The position numbers were made by a program, and so were the translations under genes. Below are positions 27,266 through 36,134 of a stretch of DNA of 64,000 nucleotides, piece after piece. Positions within the stretch are counted from its first letter, which is position 1. Each line of letters starts with the position of its first letter. The stretch spans positions 178,857 through 242,856 of the forward strand of contig NZ_KB892867.1 in NCBI RefSeq assembly GCF_000373965.1, read 5' to 3'. A model generated the notes under the pieces. The model was not told the origin of the DNA. It saw only the letters and a list, made by a program, of their open reading frames with translations, and did not search any database. The DNA is from Uliginosibacterium gangwonense DSM 18521 (GTDB taxonomy: Bacteria; Pseudomonadota; Gammaproteobacteria; Burkholderiales; Rhodocyclaceae).

Positions 27266-28066
27266 ATGACAGAGCAGCACGAAACCTTTCCCTCTGCGTT
27301 GGAAGCCATCTTTTTGGTGCTTGCTCTGTTTTTTGTGGAGCAGATCATCGTGGCCGTGCTGCACGATTTCAAACTCTACGCGGGCGACTGTATTTGTGAT
27401 CTTTCCGGTCCCGTCGCGCTGATGGCAAACGGGGTCGTTTTCAGCGGCCTCATGTACTACAAACGCCTGCGTTATAGCGCCTTGTTTCATTCCGGGCAGG
27501 CGTCTGCCTTGGCCGTTATGAGCAGGCTGAGCGTTCCCCTGCTGCTGATCGTACCAGGGCTGACGTTTGCGGTAATCACCCTCACCACTTTGTGGGAAGG
27601 GGTATGGCCTTCTTCTGCTGCACAAAGAGCACTGATTGATCTGGCTACGCAAAATCCCTTCATTTTTGGCGTGAGTGTCTGTGTGTTGGCGCCCGTGTTG
27701 GAAGAGATGTTTTTCCGGGGCGTCATCCTGCGCAGTTTTTTGCAGCAGTATTCACGCCGTGCCGCGATCATCGGTTCTGCGCTGCTCTTTGGTGCCGCGC
27801 ACCTGAATGGCCCCCAATTTGTGGCCGGGGCAGTGTTGGGGTGTGTGCTGGGCTGGGTGTATGAGCGGACACGCTCGCTATGGCCCTGCATCTTTCTGCA
27901 TGCGGTCTATAACGTGCTTGTGAGCGTGATCCTTTTTCAGTCCTCCCCGAGCAGTAATGCAGATTGGCTGCCTTCAGGCAGCCTGATGGCGGTTGCTTTG
28001 GGGCTTGCGCTGATGGGGATTTTTTTCCTCAACCTGTTTCTATCACCCCGGCAGGGCAAGGCCTGA
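27266..28066 (+). CDS. CPBP-family intramembrane metalloprotease
   Basis: From the ATG at 27266 the product is 266 residues with about seven hydrophobic segments. The family motifs are present in order: EEMFFRGVILRSFLQ (EExxxR), FGAAHLNGPQF (His motif) and HAVYNVLVSV (HxxxN). The related eukaryotic enzymes process prenylated proteins; bacterial members include protease and bacteriocin-immunity proteins, so the substrate is unknown. Upstream codons from 27164 are excluded because they precede the likely start. Confidence 0.88.
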   Translation: MTEQHETFPSALEAIFLVLALFFVEQIIVAVLHDFKLYAGDCICDLSGPVALMANGVVFSGLMYYKRLRYSALFHSGQASALAVMSRLSVPLLLIVPGLTFAVITLTTLWEGVWPSSAAQRALIDLATQNPFIFGVSVCVLAPVLEEMFFRGVILRSFLQQYSRRAAIIGSALLFGAAHLNGPQFVAGAVLGCVLGWVYERTRSLWPCIFLHAVYNVLVSVILFQSSPSSNADWLPSGSLMAVALGLALMGIFFLNLFLSPRQGKA

Positions 28067-28101
28067 TTTTTGCGTGTGCTGTTATGTTGTGAGTGGTGGG
28101 C

Positions 28102-29034
28102 TCAGGGCGCGGTGTCTGGGATGAACTCCAGCATGTGATCGCCCCTCCGCGTGGGATGGTAGGGGGTGTCAGCCCTGTCCATGATGCTCACACCGGTAAA
28201 TACCAATACATCCCCCAATTTTGGGATGAAGGCGATGGAGTCATCATCTTCTCCCACAAGGTAGCCTTGCGTTTCAATCCTGTCCCGGTTGAAGGGGAAA
28301 CGGCCTTGGATGGTGGTCAGCCGATTGTTGTCACGCGGTTGGGGGAAGGGAATGTCTTCGAGCATGAAACGGATGGTGCGGTAGAGATCGTCCTGTATGG
28401 CCTGTTTGAGCAGTGCGCCATCATTGGCAGTCCAACTGTTCTCTCCCACCAGTGGGCGGGAGATGCGGGTGGAAGCTATATAGCGTGTGCTCCAGATGGA
28501 TTGCCGACTTGTGGCGTCATGTAGCGAGACTTTGAATAGGGCAAAGGGGCGCACCTTGTAGTCGTTCACGTAGCTGAGGAGGATGGCACTGGTGATATCC
28601 AGCGTGGGGGCATGCTCATCGGGTGTCAGGCTGAAAAGGCTGGAAATCTGCCGGGTGGCGATTTGTTTGTAGGCAAGCTCTTGTGCTTGAGCTCTGACTT
28701 TTTGTTGCAAAGTGCTTTCTATAGCCTTCAACTCTATTTGGCTTAAAGGTTTGCGGATACTGTTTTGAGGAAGAATGCCGATTGTGTCAAACAAACGGCC
28801 CGCTGTGCCTTCCTTGGGATAGGCCGCGATGATGACCTGGCTGTTTGGAACGCGCAGGGTGCTGATGCCAAGTGGCAGATCCACCATGTCGGAGAGTTTG
28901 TCCTCGGTGAAATTCAGGACGATGGGCTGAGATTGAGCGGGCGCAGGTCTTGCGTTCTCAAATGTGGCGCAGCCAGAGGCGAGTAATGCGAGGCAGGCCA
29001 GGAATGGGTAGGCGAGCTTTGAAGGTGACAGCAT
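28102..29034 (-). CDS. Putative lipoprotein of unknown function
   Basis: From the ATG at 29034 the product is 310 residues with a signal peptide and lipobox (FLACLALLASGC, Cys about 22). The mature part has no family I recognise. Motifs such as ITSAILLSYVNDYKVRPFALFKV and SLHDATSRQSIWSTRYIAS suggest beta-rich surface protein folds. An AGAGG site precedes the start. The next gene is about 400 bases away on the opposite strand. Confidence 0.7.
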   Translation of the reverse strand: MLSPSKLAYPFLACLALLASGCATFENARPAPAQSQPIVLNFTEDKLSDMVDLPLGISTLRVPNSQVIIAAYPKEGTAGRLFDTIGILPQNSIRKPLSQIELKAIESTLQQKVRAQAQELAYKQIATRQISSLFSLTPDEHAPTLDITSAILLSYVNDYKVRPFALFKVSLHDATSRQSIWSTRYIASTRISRPLVGENSWTANDGALLKQAIQDDLYRTIRFMLEDIPFPQPRDNNRLTTIQGRFPFNRDRIETQGYLVGEDDDSIAFIPKLGDVLVFTGVSIMDRADTPYHPTRRGDHMLEFIPDTAP

Positions 29035-29437
29035 GGCGTTGCCTCTGGGAATAGCGGGTTGTTGGTTTTCTCTTGTAGCGAAGTCGTTTTTCCATGACCC
29101 AGATGGAAAAAGGTTATGTAGGCAAGATTCTAACCATATGGCATGCTGCATGGCAACGGGAACAGGCATATAAACATGGGCTTTGTGGTTTTTCCGCGCG
29201 GTGGTCAGACGTAATATGACCGTGGCGGGCATCAGACACAGTGGATGCAGTTGGCAGGGCGGTAGGATAGAATACGTTGTGGTGTAGGATCAAAAGCGTC
29301 CTGCAATTGATTATTGACGTTGTTTCTCAAGTAAACTCATCGTGGTTTTATCGCTGGTTTGCGCAGGCCGATGGCAGCGATGCTGTGAATTCAAGGTTTG
29401 TGGCGCTGAAATTTCATGATATTTGTGGGGAGTTATG
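29035..29437. other. Long intergenic region between divergent genes
   Basis: About 400 bases separate the lipoprotein start and the dctP start. I see no gene, tRNA or clear hairpin in it. It is long enough to hold promoters and operators for both sides. Confidence 0.35.
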
Positions 29438-30427
29438 ATGAATAGCAGTGTTTCTATGGCGGCAAAACTTCTGGGAGCGATGCTGATCGGCTGCATGGCC
29501 AATCTGGCCTCGGCAAAGGATATGGTCTTGGCTGAGGTTCATCCCGATGGGCATGTGATTGTCACCGCCGAGGCGCTCTTTGCCAAGCGCTTTGCAGAGC
29601 TGACCCAAGGTGAGGTCAAAGTGGACCTGAAAACGGGCGGTAAGTTGGGGAATGAAACCCAGTCCTGGGCCAAAGTACGTGATGGCTCCATTGATATCGT
29701 GCGGATCAATTGCGCTGAACTGGCCAAGGATGTGAAAAGCATCCAGTTCCTGAGTCTGCCTTACCTGTTCCGTTCGCGTGATCACATGTGGCGTGTGCTG
29801 GATGGCGACTTCGGCAAGCGCGCGGATGCCGAAGTGGAAAAGAACGGGGCGATCGTGCTGGCTTATTATGACAGCGGCACGCGTTCGTTCTATACCTCCA
29901 AGAAGCCGATTCGCAGCCGTGCGGATTTCAAGGGGATGACGATCCGTATTCAGAATTCCCCCGTGTACAAAGATCTGATTACTGAGTTGGGCGCCACGCC
30001 GGTTGTCATTCCTTATAACGATGTGACTGAAGCCTTCAAAACCGGCAAGATTGATGGGGCCGAAAACAACTTTGTCTCCTACATGGAAAGCGGGCATTAC
30101 AAATATGCCAAATACTATTCCATGGATGAGCATTCTTCTGTGCCGGAAGTTCTGCTGATGTCCAAGAAGTCCTGGGACAAACTCACCCCCGCACAGCGCA
30201 AGGCGGCGCAGGATGCTGCCCATGAGTCAGCCGAGCTGATGAAGAAACTGTGGGCAGATGCCGAAGTGGCAGCCGCCGCCAAGGTGAAGAAGGAAGGTGC
30301 CGTGATCATCGAGAAGGGACAGATGAATTTTACCGGCATTGAAGAATTTGCAGTGCGCCTGTATTCCAAATACATTCAGGATGCAGCAGACCTGAACCTT
30401 GTTCTGGGTATCATGCGCACAAAGTAA
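29438..30427 (+). CDS. TRAP transporter solute-binding protein (DctP family)
   Basis: This 329-residue periplasmic protein has a signal peptide (AKLLGAMLIGCMANLASA), then the DctP pattern: FAKRFAELTQGEVKVDLKTGGKLGNE, FLSLPYLFRSRDHMWRVLDGDFG, FKGMTIRIQNSPVYKDLITELGATPV, FKTGKIDGAENNFVSYMESGHYKYAKYYSMDEHSSVPEVLLMS. Members bind C4-dicarboxylates or related acids. The membrane subunits DctQ and DctM are absent next to it, and a terminator follows at once, so it is an orphan. The start at 29438 sits five bases after GGGGAG. Confidence 0.92.
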   Translation: MNSSVSMAAKLLGAMLIGCMANLASAKDMVLAEVHPDGHVIVTAEALFAKRFAELTQGEVKVDLKTGGKLGNETQSWAKVRDGSIDIVRINCAELAKDVKSIQFLSLPYLFRSRDHMWRVLDGDFGKRADAEVEKNGAIVLAYYDSGTRSFYTSKKPIRSRADFKGMTIRIQNSPVYKDLITELGATPVVIPYNDVTEAFKTGKIDGAENNFVSYMESGHYKYAKYYSMDEHSSVPEVLLMSKKSWDKLTPAQRKAAQDAAHESAELMKKLWADAEVAAAAKVKKEGAVIIEKGQMNFTGIEEFAVRLYSKYIQDAADLNLVLGIMRTK

Positions 30428-30457
30428 TTTATTTCTTTGGAATATATTGTCGCCAGA

Positions 30458-30487
30458 AAGAAAAAGCTCCTTCGGGAGCTTTTTCTT
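30458..30487. terminator. Bidirectional intrinsic terminator
   Basis: A 13-bp perfect stem, AAGAAAAAGCTCC / GGAGCTTTTTCTT, with a TTCG loop and T-runs on both strands. It ends dctP and can also stop transcription of the lipase remnant from the other side. Confidence 0.93.
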
Positions 30488-30509
30488 TGATAGGTGCTTG
30501 GGTTGTGAT

Positions 30510-31360
30510 CTACATCGGGCCTTTGATGCATTGGCAACAGGGCTGGTCCTGCGCAGGCATCTCAGACCATTTGTTCAGATCATAGTCCAGCATTGCACAA
30601 TAACAAACCAGATGGTGGTTGCAGGCAGGGGTAAGGCGGATTTTGGCCTGTGCTTCGCTCTGGCGTAAATCAATGGCGCCGGGCAGGCGGTGGTAATCAA
30701 ACCCCATTGGTACGCGAGGAACAATATCCAGCGAGTAGTTGTACACTTTGTATTGCTGGACGCGTGCATTGAAAGCCTGGCCGAATTTTTCGTCTCCGGG
30801 GTGAGGCGAACAGTCAGGCAGACAGGCGATTACCCAGCGGGGTGGCCAGATCGAATGTCAGATAGGTAGCGACAGCGCTGCCCAAGCTGTGACCAACTAC
30901 AGTCAGCGAGGCTTGGTTTCCTATCAGCTTGCAAATGCCATCTACCACCGGTTGCGCCGGGGCGGTGGCATTTGTCCTCAGGCGCATGCTGCTGTAGATG
31001 CCCCAGAAGCCTTCTTCCACGCGGCCTGCTACGGGGTGAGGAATCTGGACGAATTCGGCATCCTCAATCCATTCGACAATGCCAGAGGTGCCACGCACGA
31101 TGGCGATGTATTGTTCGGGTGAAGCGATGCTTTGTGCCACGACGCCATAAAAAGCTTCCTTGGCTTCTTTCAGATTGATTTTGTTTTGTCCTTTGCGCAG
31201 GATTACGTCTAGCGCAGTGAGATAGCCGACCACTTTCCAGTCTTTTGCAAGGCGGGGGTCGGTTGGGGGGGATGAGCGGATGGCCTGGAGTGCCATCATA
31301 CATATCCATCACATACACACCCAGCAGGCCCAATGCGGCAGCGGCAGGATCGTTGATCAT
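30510..31360 (-). pseudogene. Class 3 lipase-like gene, decayed by frameshifts and a stop
   Basis: The frame opens at ATG 31360 (MINDPAAAALGLLGVYVMDMYDG) and shifts at a run of seven G (31265-31271) into the frame TDPRLAKDWKVVGYLTALDV. It continues through VVGHSLGSAVATYLTFDLA (GHSLG nucleophile elbow) to a TGA at 30814-30816. Then a second frame shift leads into HPGDEKFGQAFNARVQQYKV and MGFDYHRLPGAIDLRQ, which is the expected next part of a class 3 lipase, ending at 30510. Two frame changes and a stop point to a pseudogene; an error in the homopolymer could explain only the first. Confidence 0.75.
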
Positions 31361-31647
31361 GGCCGTATCTCCCTGACAGTGTCTTTTGTTCGTCGCAGAA
31401 TGCATCTTTGCGGATGAAGCCAGCATTCCATTGATCATAGTCCTTTTGCATGCAAGCGCTGGCAGGCTAAAGGGTAGGTGGCGACACTTTTGTTTGCGTT
31501 GTTTCCGCCATAATCTTGATTGGCATTGCCCGGCTTGTCGGTCTAGGCTAGAAGAGGCTGGTTGTGTGCGTAGGGCCACATTGAGGCAGCGCTGCTTGAA
31601 CCGCTTATTGCTGGCACGTGTGTTGGTAGGCTTGGGAGGGATGAACG

Positions 31648-32313
31648 ATGAAAGTCCTTCTGTTTGGCGCAACAGGCATGGTGGGGCAGGGCGTTTTGCG
31701 CGCCTGTCTGGCAGATCCCGAAGTCGAGTTGGTACAGACGGTGGGGCGTACTGCAACAGGCTTACAGCATTTGCGTCTTGTAGAGCTGGTCCACGCCGAT
31801 CTTTTCCATCTGGAGGCTGTGCAGGATAGTTTGCGTGGTTTTGATGCCTGTTTCTTTTGCCTGGGAGCCTCTGCTCTGCGGATGGGCGAGGTGGAATTCA
31901 CCCGCATCAATCACGATCTGCCTCTGGCTGTGGCGCAAGTCTTGATCGCGTGCAATCAGAAAATGACGTTTGTGTACGTCTCGGGGGCAGGCAGCAACTC
32001 ATACAGCCATATCATGTGGGCGCGGGTCAAGGGCCATACCGAGGTGGATCTGTTGTCCTTGCCTTTCAAAGCGGTTTATCTCTTCCGCCCCGGGTTGATT
32101 CAACCTTTGCAGGGCATCCGTTCGAAAACACCGCTGTATCGTGTGGTGCTGACGCTGGCTGCACCTGTGCTGCCCGTGTTGCGTTGGCTGCTTCCCCACT
32201 GGGTGCTGACGACAGAGATTGTGGGCCGGGCGATGCTTGCGGTGGTACGCCAAGGAAGCGAGGTTCCTTTTGTTGAAGCACCGGAGATCGCGCGTCTGGC
32301 CGCCTTGCGGTAA
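31648..32313 (+). CDS. NAD(P)-binding Rossmann-fold protein
   Basis: This 221-residue protein begins MKVLLFGATGMVGQGVLRAC, the GxTGxxG dinucleotide-binding loop of extended/atypical SDR (NmrA/HTATIP2-like) proteins. It also has FDACFFCLGAS and FVYVSGAGSNSYSHIMWARVKGHTEVDL (Tyr/Lys spacing altered from classical YxxxK). The C-terminus is hydrophobic (VLTLAAPVLPVLRWLLP). The substrate is unknown. Confidence 0.8.
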   Translation: MKVLLFGATGMVGQGVLRACLADPEVELVQTVGRTATGLQHLRLVELVHADLFHLEAVQDSLRGFDACFFCLGASALRMGEVEFTRINHDLPLAVAQVLIACNQKMTFVYVSGAGSNSYSHIMWARVKGHTEVDLLSLPFKAVYLFRPGLIQPLQGIRSKTPLYRVVLTLAAPVLPVLRWLLPHWVLTTEIVGRAMLAVVRQGSEVPFVEAPEIARLAALR

Positions 32314-32353
32314 GCGATCACGCCTGCCGCAAGGCATGTGCGAGCATCCTGCG

Positions 32354-33088
32354 TCAGTGGCTGACTTCCTGGCTGACCAGCTTGCCAAGCTCACCACTGG
32401 CCTTCATGGCTTTGATGGTTTCGTTGAACTGCTTGAGTAGTGCTGCCTTGTTGGCTGATTTCGAGAATGCCAGATAGGTTGGGTTTTGGGCCAATGGAAT
32501 GGCGGCTGCCGCAAGCGTCTTGTATTTCTGCAAGAGGCTATCTCCGGCTTCGGCTACAGCGATGACGGCGTCAACCCGGCCTATGTCCAGTTTTTGGAAG
32601 TTCAGATCATCCCCGGTGGTTTCGTCAGCCGTAATGCTGCCTGCCTTGCGGGCTGCATCAAATTCATCGCCATAGCTCCAGCCACGGAGTACCCCGACCT
32701 TTTTACCCTTCAGGTCTTCGACCTTGCTGAACGTGATTGGATGGGCCTTGGCAAAATAGACGACAAGCTTTTCAGTGAAGATCTGGTCGCTGAAGTCATA
32801 TTTCTTTTCCCGCTCGGCATTCTTGTAGATGCCCCCCACGCCTGCACCACTTTGGTCGATTTCCTGCAAGGCACGTGCCCAGGGTTTTGCCTGGAGTGAA
32901 ACTGCTGTTTTCATCTGCTTGAATGCCGCATCAATAACCGCCGGATAAATACCGACCACCTTGCCATCCTTGCTATACATGAACGGAGGATTGGCTTGGT
33001 CGAAATTGATGATGAGCGGGTCTGCGGCCAGTGCGGCCAACGGAACAATTGCCAACACAAAGGTGCAGAGAAGCTTGGTGATTTTCAT
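32354..33088 (-). CDS. Periplasmic amino-acid-type binding protein (family 3)
   Basis: From the ATG at 33088 (behind AAAGGGGGAAAG) the product is 244 residues with a signal peptide (LLCTFVLAIVPLAALAADP). It has NFDQANPPFMYSKDGKVVGIYPAVIDAAFKQ, IFTEKLVVYFAKAHPITFSKVEDLKGKKVGVLRGWSYG and DAVIAVAEAGDSLLQKY, the bilobal pattern of polar amino-acid receptors. No ABC permease or ATPase is adjacent. Confidence 0.87.
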   Translation of the reverse strand: MKITKLLCTFVLAIVPLAALAADPLIINFDQANPPFMYSKDGKVVGIYPAVIDAAFKQMKTAVSLQAKPWARALQEIDQSGAGVGGIYKNAEREKKYDFSDQIFTEKLVVYFAKAHPITFSKVEDLKGKKVGVLRGWSYGDEFDAARKAGSITADETTGDDLNFQKLDIGRVDAVIAVAEAGDSLLQKYKTLAAAAIPLAQNPTYLAFSKSANKAALLKQFNETIKAMKASGELGKLVSQEVSH

Positions 33089-33397
33089 CTTTCCCCCTTT
33101 TTGGGTGAGTGTAGGCGCTGAAGTGATCTCTGCGCATAATGGCGGTAATCCAGAGTGTTCAATCCGTCTGAACACTTGCGTCCAAGCGTGCAGACGCCCC
33201 GGCAAGCGCATGCTGAAACTGCACAGCAGCTTGTGCATTGTGTAACCAAAGTCGCGCTGTTTGCAGGAAAAAGAGACGATAGGGTAGGTGGCAGCCGTTG
33301 TCAGACGGAGGGGGGATACCTGGAGACGACTATGTCAGCAGGTTTTTGTACCTTCCTGGATGTTTGTCGCGCTGTGGGCAAATGGGCGAGAAGGCAA

Positions 33398-34042
33398 TCA
33401 CTCTGTTTTGTCTGGGTAGGCGCACAAATCGCGTACCAGACAGGTGCCGCATTTGGGGCTGCGCGCAGTACAGGTATAGCGGCCATGAAGAATCAGCCAG
33501 TGATGCGCATCAATCAGGAAATCCTTCGGGATGCGCTTGTACAGTGCGTGTTCCACGGCCAGCACATCTTTGCCAGGGGCCAGCCCCATGCGGTTTGAGA
33601 CGCGGAAGATGTGGGTATCCACAGCCATGACTGGCTCACGCCACAGCGCATTGAGGACTACGTTGGCTGTCTTGCGGCCCACGCCGGGCAGGGCTTCAAG
33701 TGCCTCACGCGAATGGGGGACTTCGCCAGCATGACGCTCCAGCAGCTGGCGGCTGAGCATGGCAACGTTCTTGGCCTTGTTGCGGTACAGGCCAATAGTC
33801 TTGATGTATTCGGCGATACTTTCTTCGCCGAGGGTGACCATGGCTTCGGGTGTGGGGGCGACCGGGAAGAGGCGCCGCGTAGCTAGATTCACCCCTTTAT
33901 CGGTCGCCTGTGCGGACAGCACCACTGCTACCAGCAACTGAAATGGTGAGCCGTATTCCAGTTCGGTGACCGGGTGAGGGTTGGCCGCCTGCCAACGGGC
34001 AAAGGCTTCGCGGATCGAAGCCTTGTCCATCAGTTTTGCCAT
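33398..34042 (-). CDS. nth: Endonuclease III (DNA glycosylase/AP lyase)
   Basis: This 214-residue base-excision repair enzyme has a helix-hairpin-helix (LPGVGRKTANVVLNALW, with catalytic Lys), the catalytic Asp in MAVDTHIFRVSNRM, and a C-terminal 4Fe-4S cluster CTARSPKCGTCLVRDLC. It follows rnfE by 3 bases, as in the known rnf-nth gene order. Confidence 0.97.
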   Translation of the reverse strand: MAKLMDKASIREAFARWQAANPHPVTELEYGSPFQLLVAVVLSAQATDKGVNLATRRLFPVAPTPEAMVTLGEESIAEYIKTIGLYRNKAKNVAMLSRQLLERHAGEVPHSREALEALPGVGRKTANVVLNALWREPVMAVDTHIFRVSNRMGLAPGKDVLAVEHALYKRIPKDFLIDAHHWLILHGRYTCTARSPKCGTCLVRDLCAYPDKTE

Positions 34043-34045
34043 GGT

Positions 34046-34729
34046 TCAGTGCGTGGCCGAGGCCAATTCGCCGCCCTGCGTGGGCGTGGGAACGGCTTTG
34101 GCCTTGCGTGCCTGTTGCCAGTTTTTGGTGGCGATCAGGCAGGCCAGGGTGATGAAGGCGCCGGGCGGCAGGATGGCGATCAGGAAGCCCGGATAGTCCG
34201 CAGGCAGAATCTGGATCGGCGACGCGCCGGAGATGACGCTGTCAATTCCGTTGAGCAACGCACCGTTGCCCACGAATTCGCGCACGCCACCCAATACGGC
34301 CAGCACTAGGGTCAGACCAAAGCCCATGGCTGCGCCATCCAGCGTTGATGCCACCACGCCGTTCTTGGCGGCAAAGGCCTCTACGCGGGCAAGCACGATG
34401 CAGTTGGTGACGATCAGCGGAATATAGATCCCCAGCACAAGGTAGATCTCATGCATCCAGGCGTTCATGGCCAGATCCAGAATTGTGACCAGTGCCGCGA
34501 TAATCAGAATAAATACAGGAATGCGGATTTCATAGGGGATGAATTGCCGCAGGGCAGAGACAACCCCGTTGGACAAGGCCATCACGACCACCGTGGCAAG
34601 CCCCAGGCTGACGCCGTTGACGATTGAGGTGGACACGGCAAGAATGGGGCACATGCCCAGCATCTGTACCAGACCGGTGTTCTGTTTCCAGATGCCATTC
34701 CAGGCGACTTCAGAGAGCTTCTGACTCAT
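34046..34729 (-). CDS. rnfE: Rnf electron-transport complex subunit E
   Basis: This 227-residue integral membrane protein has six or so helices and the family N-terminus WNGIWKQNTGLVQMLGMCPILAVS, FVLIIAALVTILDLAMNAW-like region, GIYIPLIVTNCIVLARVEAFA, and SVISGASPIQILPADYPGF. RnfA and RnfE are related halves of the membrane core. Its ATG overlaps the rnfG stop. Confidence 0.95.
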   Translation of the reverse strand: MSQKLSEVAWNGIWKQNTGLVQMLGMCPILAVSTSIVNGVSLGLATVVVMALSNGVVSALRQFIPYEIRIPVFILIIAALVTILDLAMNAWMHEIYLVLGIYIPLIVTNCIVLARVEAFAAKNGVVASTLDGAAMGFGLTLVLAVLGGVREFVGNGALLNGIDSVISGASPIQILPADYPGFLIAILPPGAFITLACLIATKNWQQARKAKAVPTPTQGGELASATH

Positions 34730-35409
34730 GGTTTTTCCCCTTGCTGATACAGGGTTTCACGGTGTTCAGTGGCATAGCGTACTGCGCGGGCCACTGCATC
34801 GGTTACGGCACGCGCCGAGATGGTTGCACCTGTGCGGTAGGCAAAATCGCCTTCATCTTTCTTGACCTTCCAGCGTTCCAGGGGAAGCGTGGCAGGAGAC
34901 TTGCCCGTGAACTGGTTGATCCAGGGGTTGGTCTTGTTCTTGTCCTTGGCCGGGTCAATGTAATCCCCCAGGCCAGGGGTTTCGTGATGTTCGGTGACGC
35001 GTACACCACCAACACTGCCATCGGCCATCACCGAAATCACCAGCCATATCTTTCCGGCATATCCATTCGGGGCGATGGCTTCCATGACCAGTGCCACGGG
35101 TTGCCCCCCTTTGCGGGCACGCCAGATGTGCCCGCCCGCATCCAGCCCCAACTCGGGGGTGGGGCCCAGCACCAGTTCATCCTTGAGAAGCTGGTTGTCA
35201 TAGGCTGAGGGCGGCAGCACGGCGTTGATCAACACGAGCTTTTGCGCCTCGCTGCTCTTGGCAATGGTGTCCTTGGTGCTCAGATAGGTCCCTGCCATCA
35301 GGGCGGTGAATGCCAAAGTGAAAATGGACATGATCAGCGCCGTACTCAGCGAGAGCTTGAGCGGGTTGGGGCTGCTTTCTGCGGGGGTTTCGACGACAGG
35401 TTCGCTCAT
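34726..35409 (-). CDS. rnfG: Rnf electron-transport complex subunit G (FMN-binding)
   Basis: This 227-residue protein has one N-terminal membrane helix (about 20-42) and a periplasmic FMN-binding domain with VTEHHETPGLGDYI and TGAT at 193-196, where FMN is covalently attached in the family by a flavinyltransferase (ApbE, not in this window). Overlaps with ribE before it and rnfE after it. Confidence 0.95.
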   Translation of the reverse strand: MSEPVVETPAESSPNPLKLSLSTALIMSIFTLAFTALMAGTYLSTKDTIAKSSEAQKLVLINAVLPPSAYDNQLLKDELVLGPTPELGLDAGGHIWRARKGGQPVALVMEAIAPNGYAGKIWLVISVMADGSVGGVRVTEHHETPGLGDYIDPAKDKNKTNPWINQFTGKSPATLPLERWKVKKDEGDFAYRTGATISARAVTDAVARAVRYATEHRETLYQQGEKP

Positions 35410-36122
35410 TGCTTTGCTTGATCCTTGTTAGGGTGCGGCAGGGCGGCCAGTTGCTCCAGCGAGCCGCCTTCGATGGCCAGCAGTGCTTCCAGGCGGGGCA
35501 GCAGCGGCCCCAGGCGTTCTTCCATGTAACCGCGAATGGTATCGACCGTGACCTGGGTTGCGCGTTCGATTTCAATATTGACGCGTGCGCCAACCTGCTT
35601 GTTGGCAAACGTGGTGGCGCGCAGGGTTTCGGGAATGAACCACACCGAGAAGCGGCTGCTGGCGCGATCCATGTCGCTCACCGTTAGGCTGCAGCCATTT
35701 ACAGCGATATAGCCTTTGGCAAACACATAGCGTGCCCATTCCGGCAAGAGTTGGAATGTCATCACCATATTGTTCTCAGGTGTGTCGATCTTGATGATCT
35801 GGGCCGTGCAGTCAACGTGGCCGGAGAGTGGGTGGCCGCCGATTTCTGCACCATCGCGGGCGGCGCGTTCCACATTGACTTCGCTACCCGCTTCCAGATC
35901 AATCAGGGTGGTGCGCGCAAGGCTTTCCTGCATCACATCGAAGCTAGCCTGACCCGGTGCATGGGTGGTTACGGTGAGGCAGACCCCATCCACCGCCACG
36001 CTGGCGCCGATTTCCAAGCCCTGGTCAAAATCCGCAGGGAAAGCCAAGACGATGGAATACAGCCCCTGGAGGCGCTGGATATCCTGAACGTGGGCACGAC
36101 CTTTTACGATTCCGGTAAACAT
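35406..36122 (-). CDS. ribE: Riboflavin synthase, alpha subunit, inside the rnf operon
   Basis: This 238-residue protein joins two lumazine-binding domains. Signatures: MFTGIVKGRAHV start, GASVAVDGVCLTVT, EIGGHPLSGHVD, then KGYIAVNGCSLTVS, FIPETLRATTFANKQVGARVNIEID-like ending. It dismutates two lumazines into riboflavin. A roughly 30-residue Leu/Glu-rich tail goes beyond the E. coli protein. It lies 12 bases after rnfD and overlaps rnfG by four bases, so it is co-translated with flavin-dependent Rnf subunits. Confidence 0.93.
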   Translation of the reverse strand: MFTGIVKGRAHVQDIQRLQGLYSIVLAFPADFDQGLEIGASVAVDGVCLTVTTHAPGQASFDVMQESLARTTLIDLEAGSEVNVERAARDGAEIGGHPLSGHVDCTAQIIKIDTPENNMVMTFQLLPEWARYVFAKGYIAVNGCSLTVSDMDRASSRFSVWFIPETLRATTFANKQVGARVNIEIERATQVTVDTIRGYMEERLGPLLPRLEALLAIEGGSLEQLAALPHPNKDQAKQ

Positions 36123-36134
36123 GATGGGGCTTCC

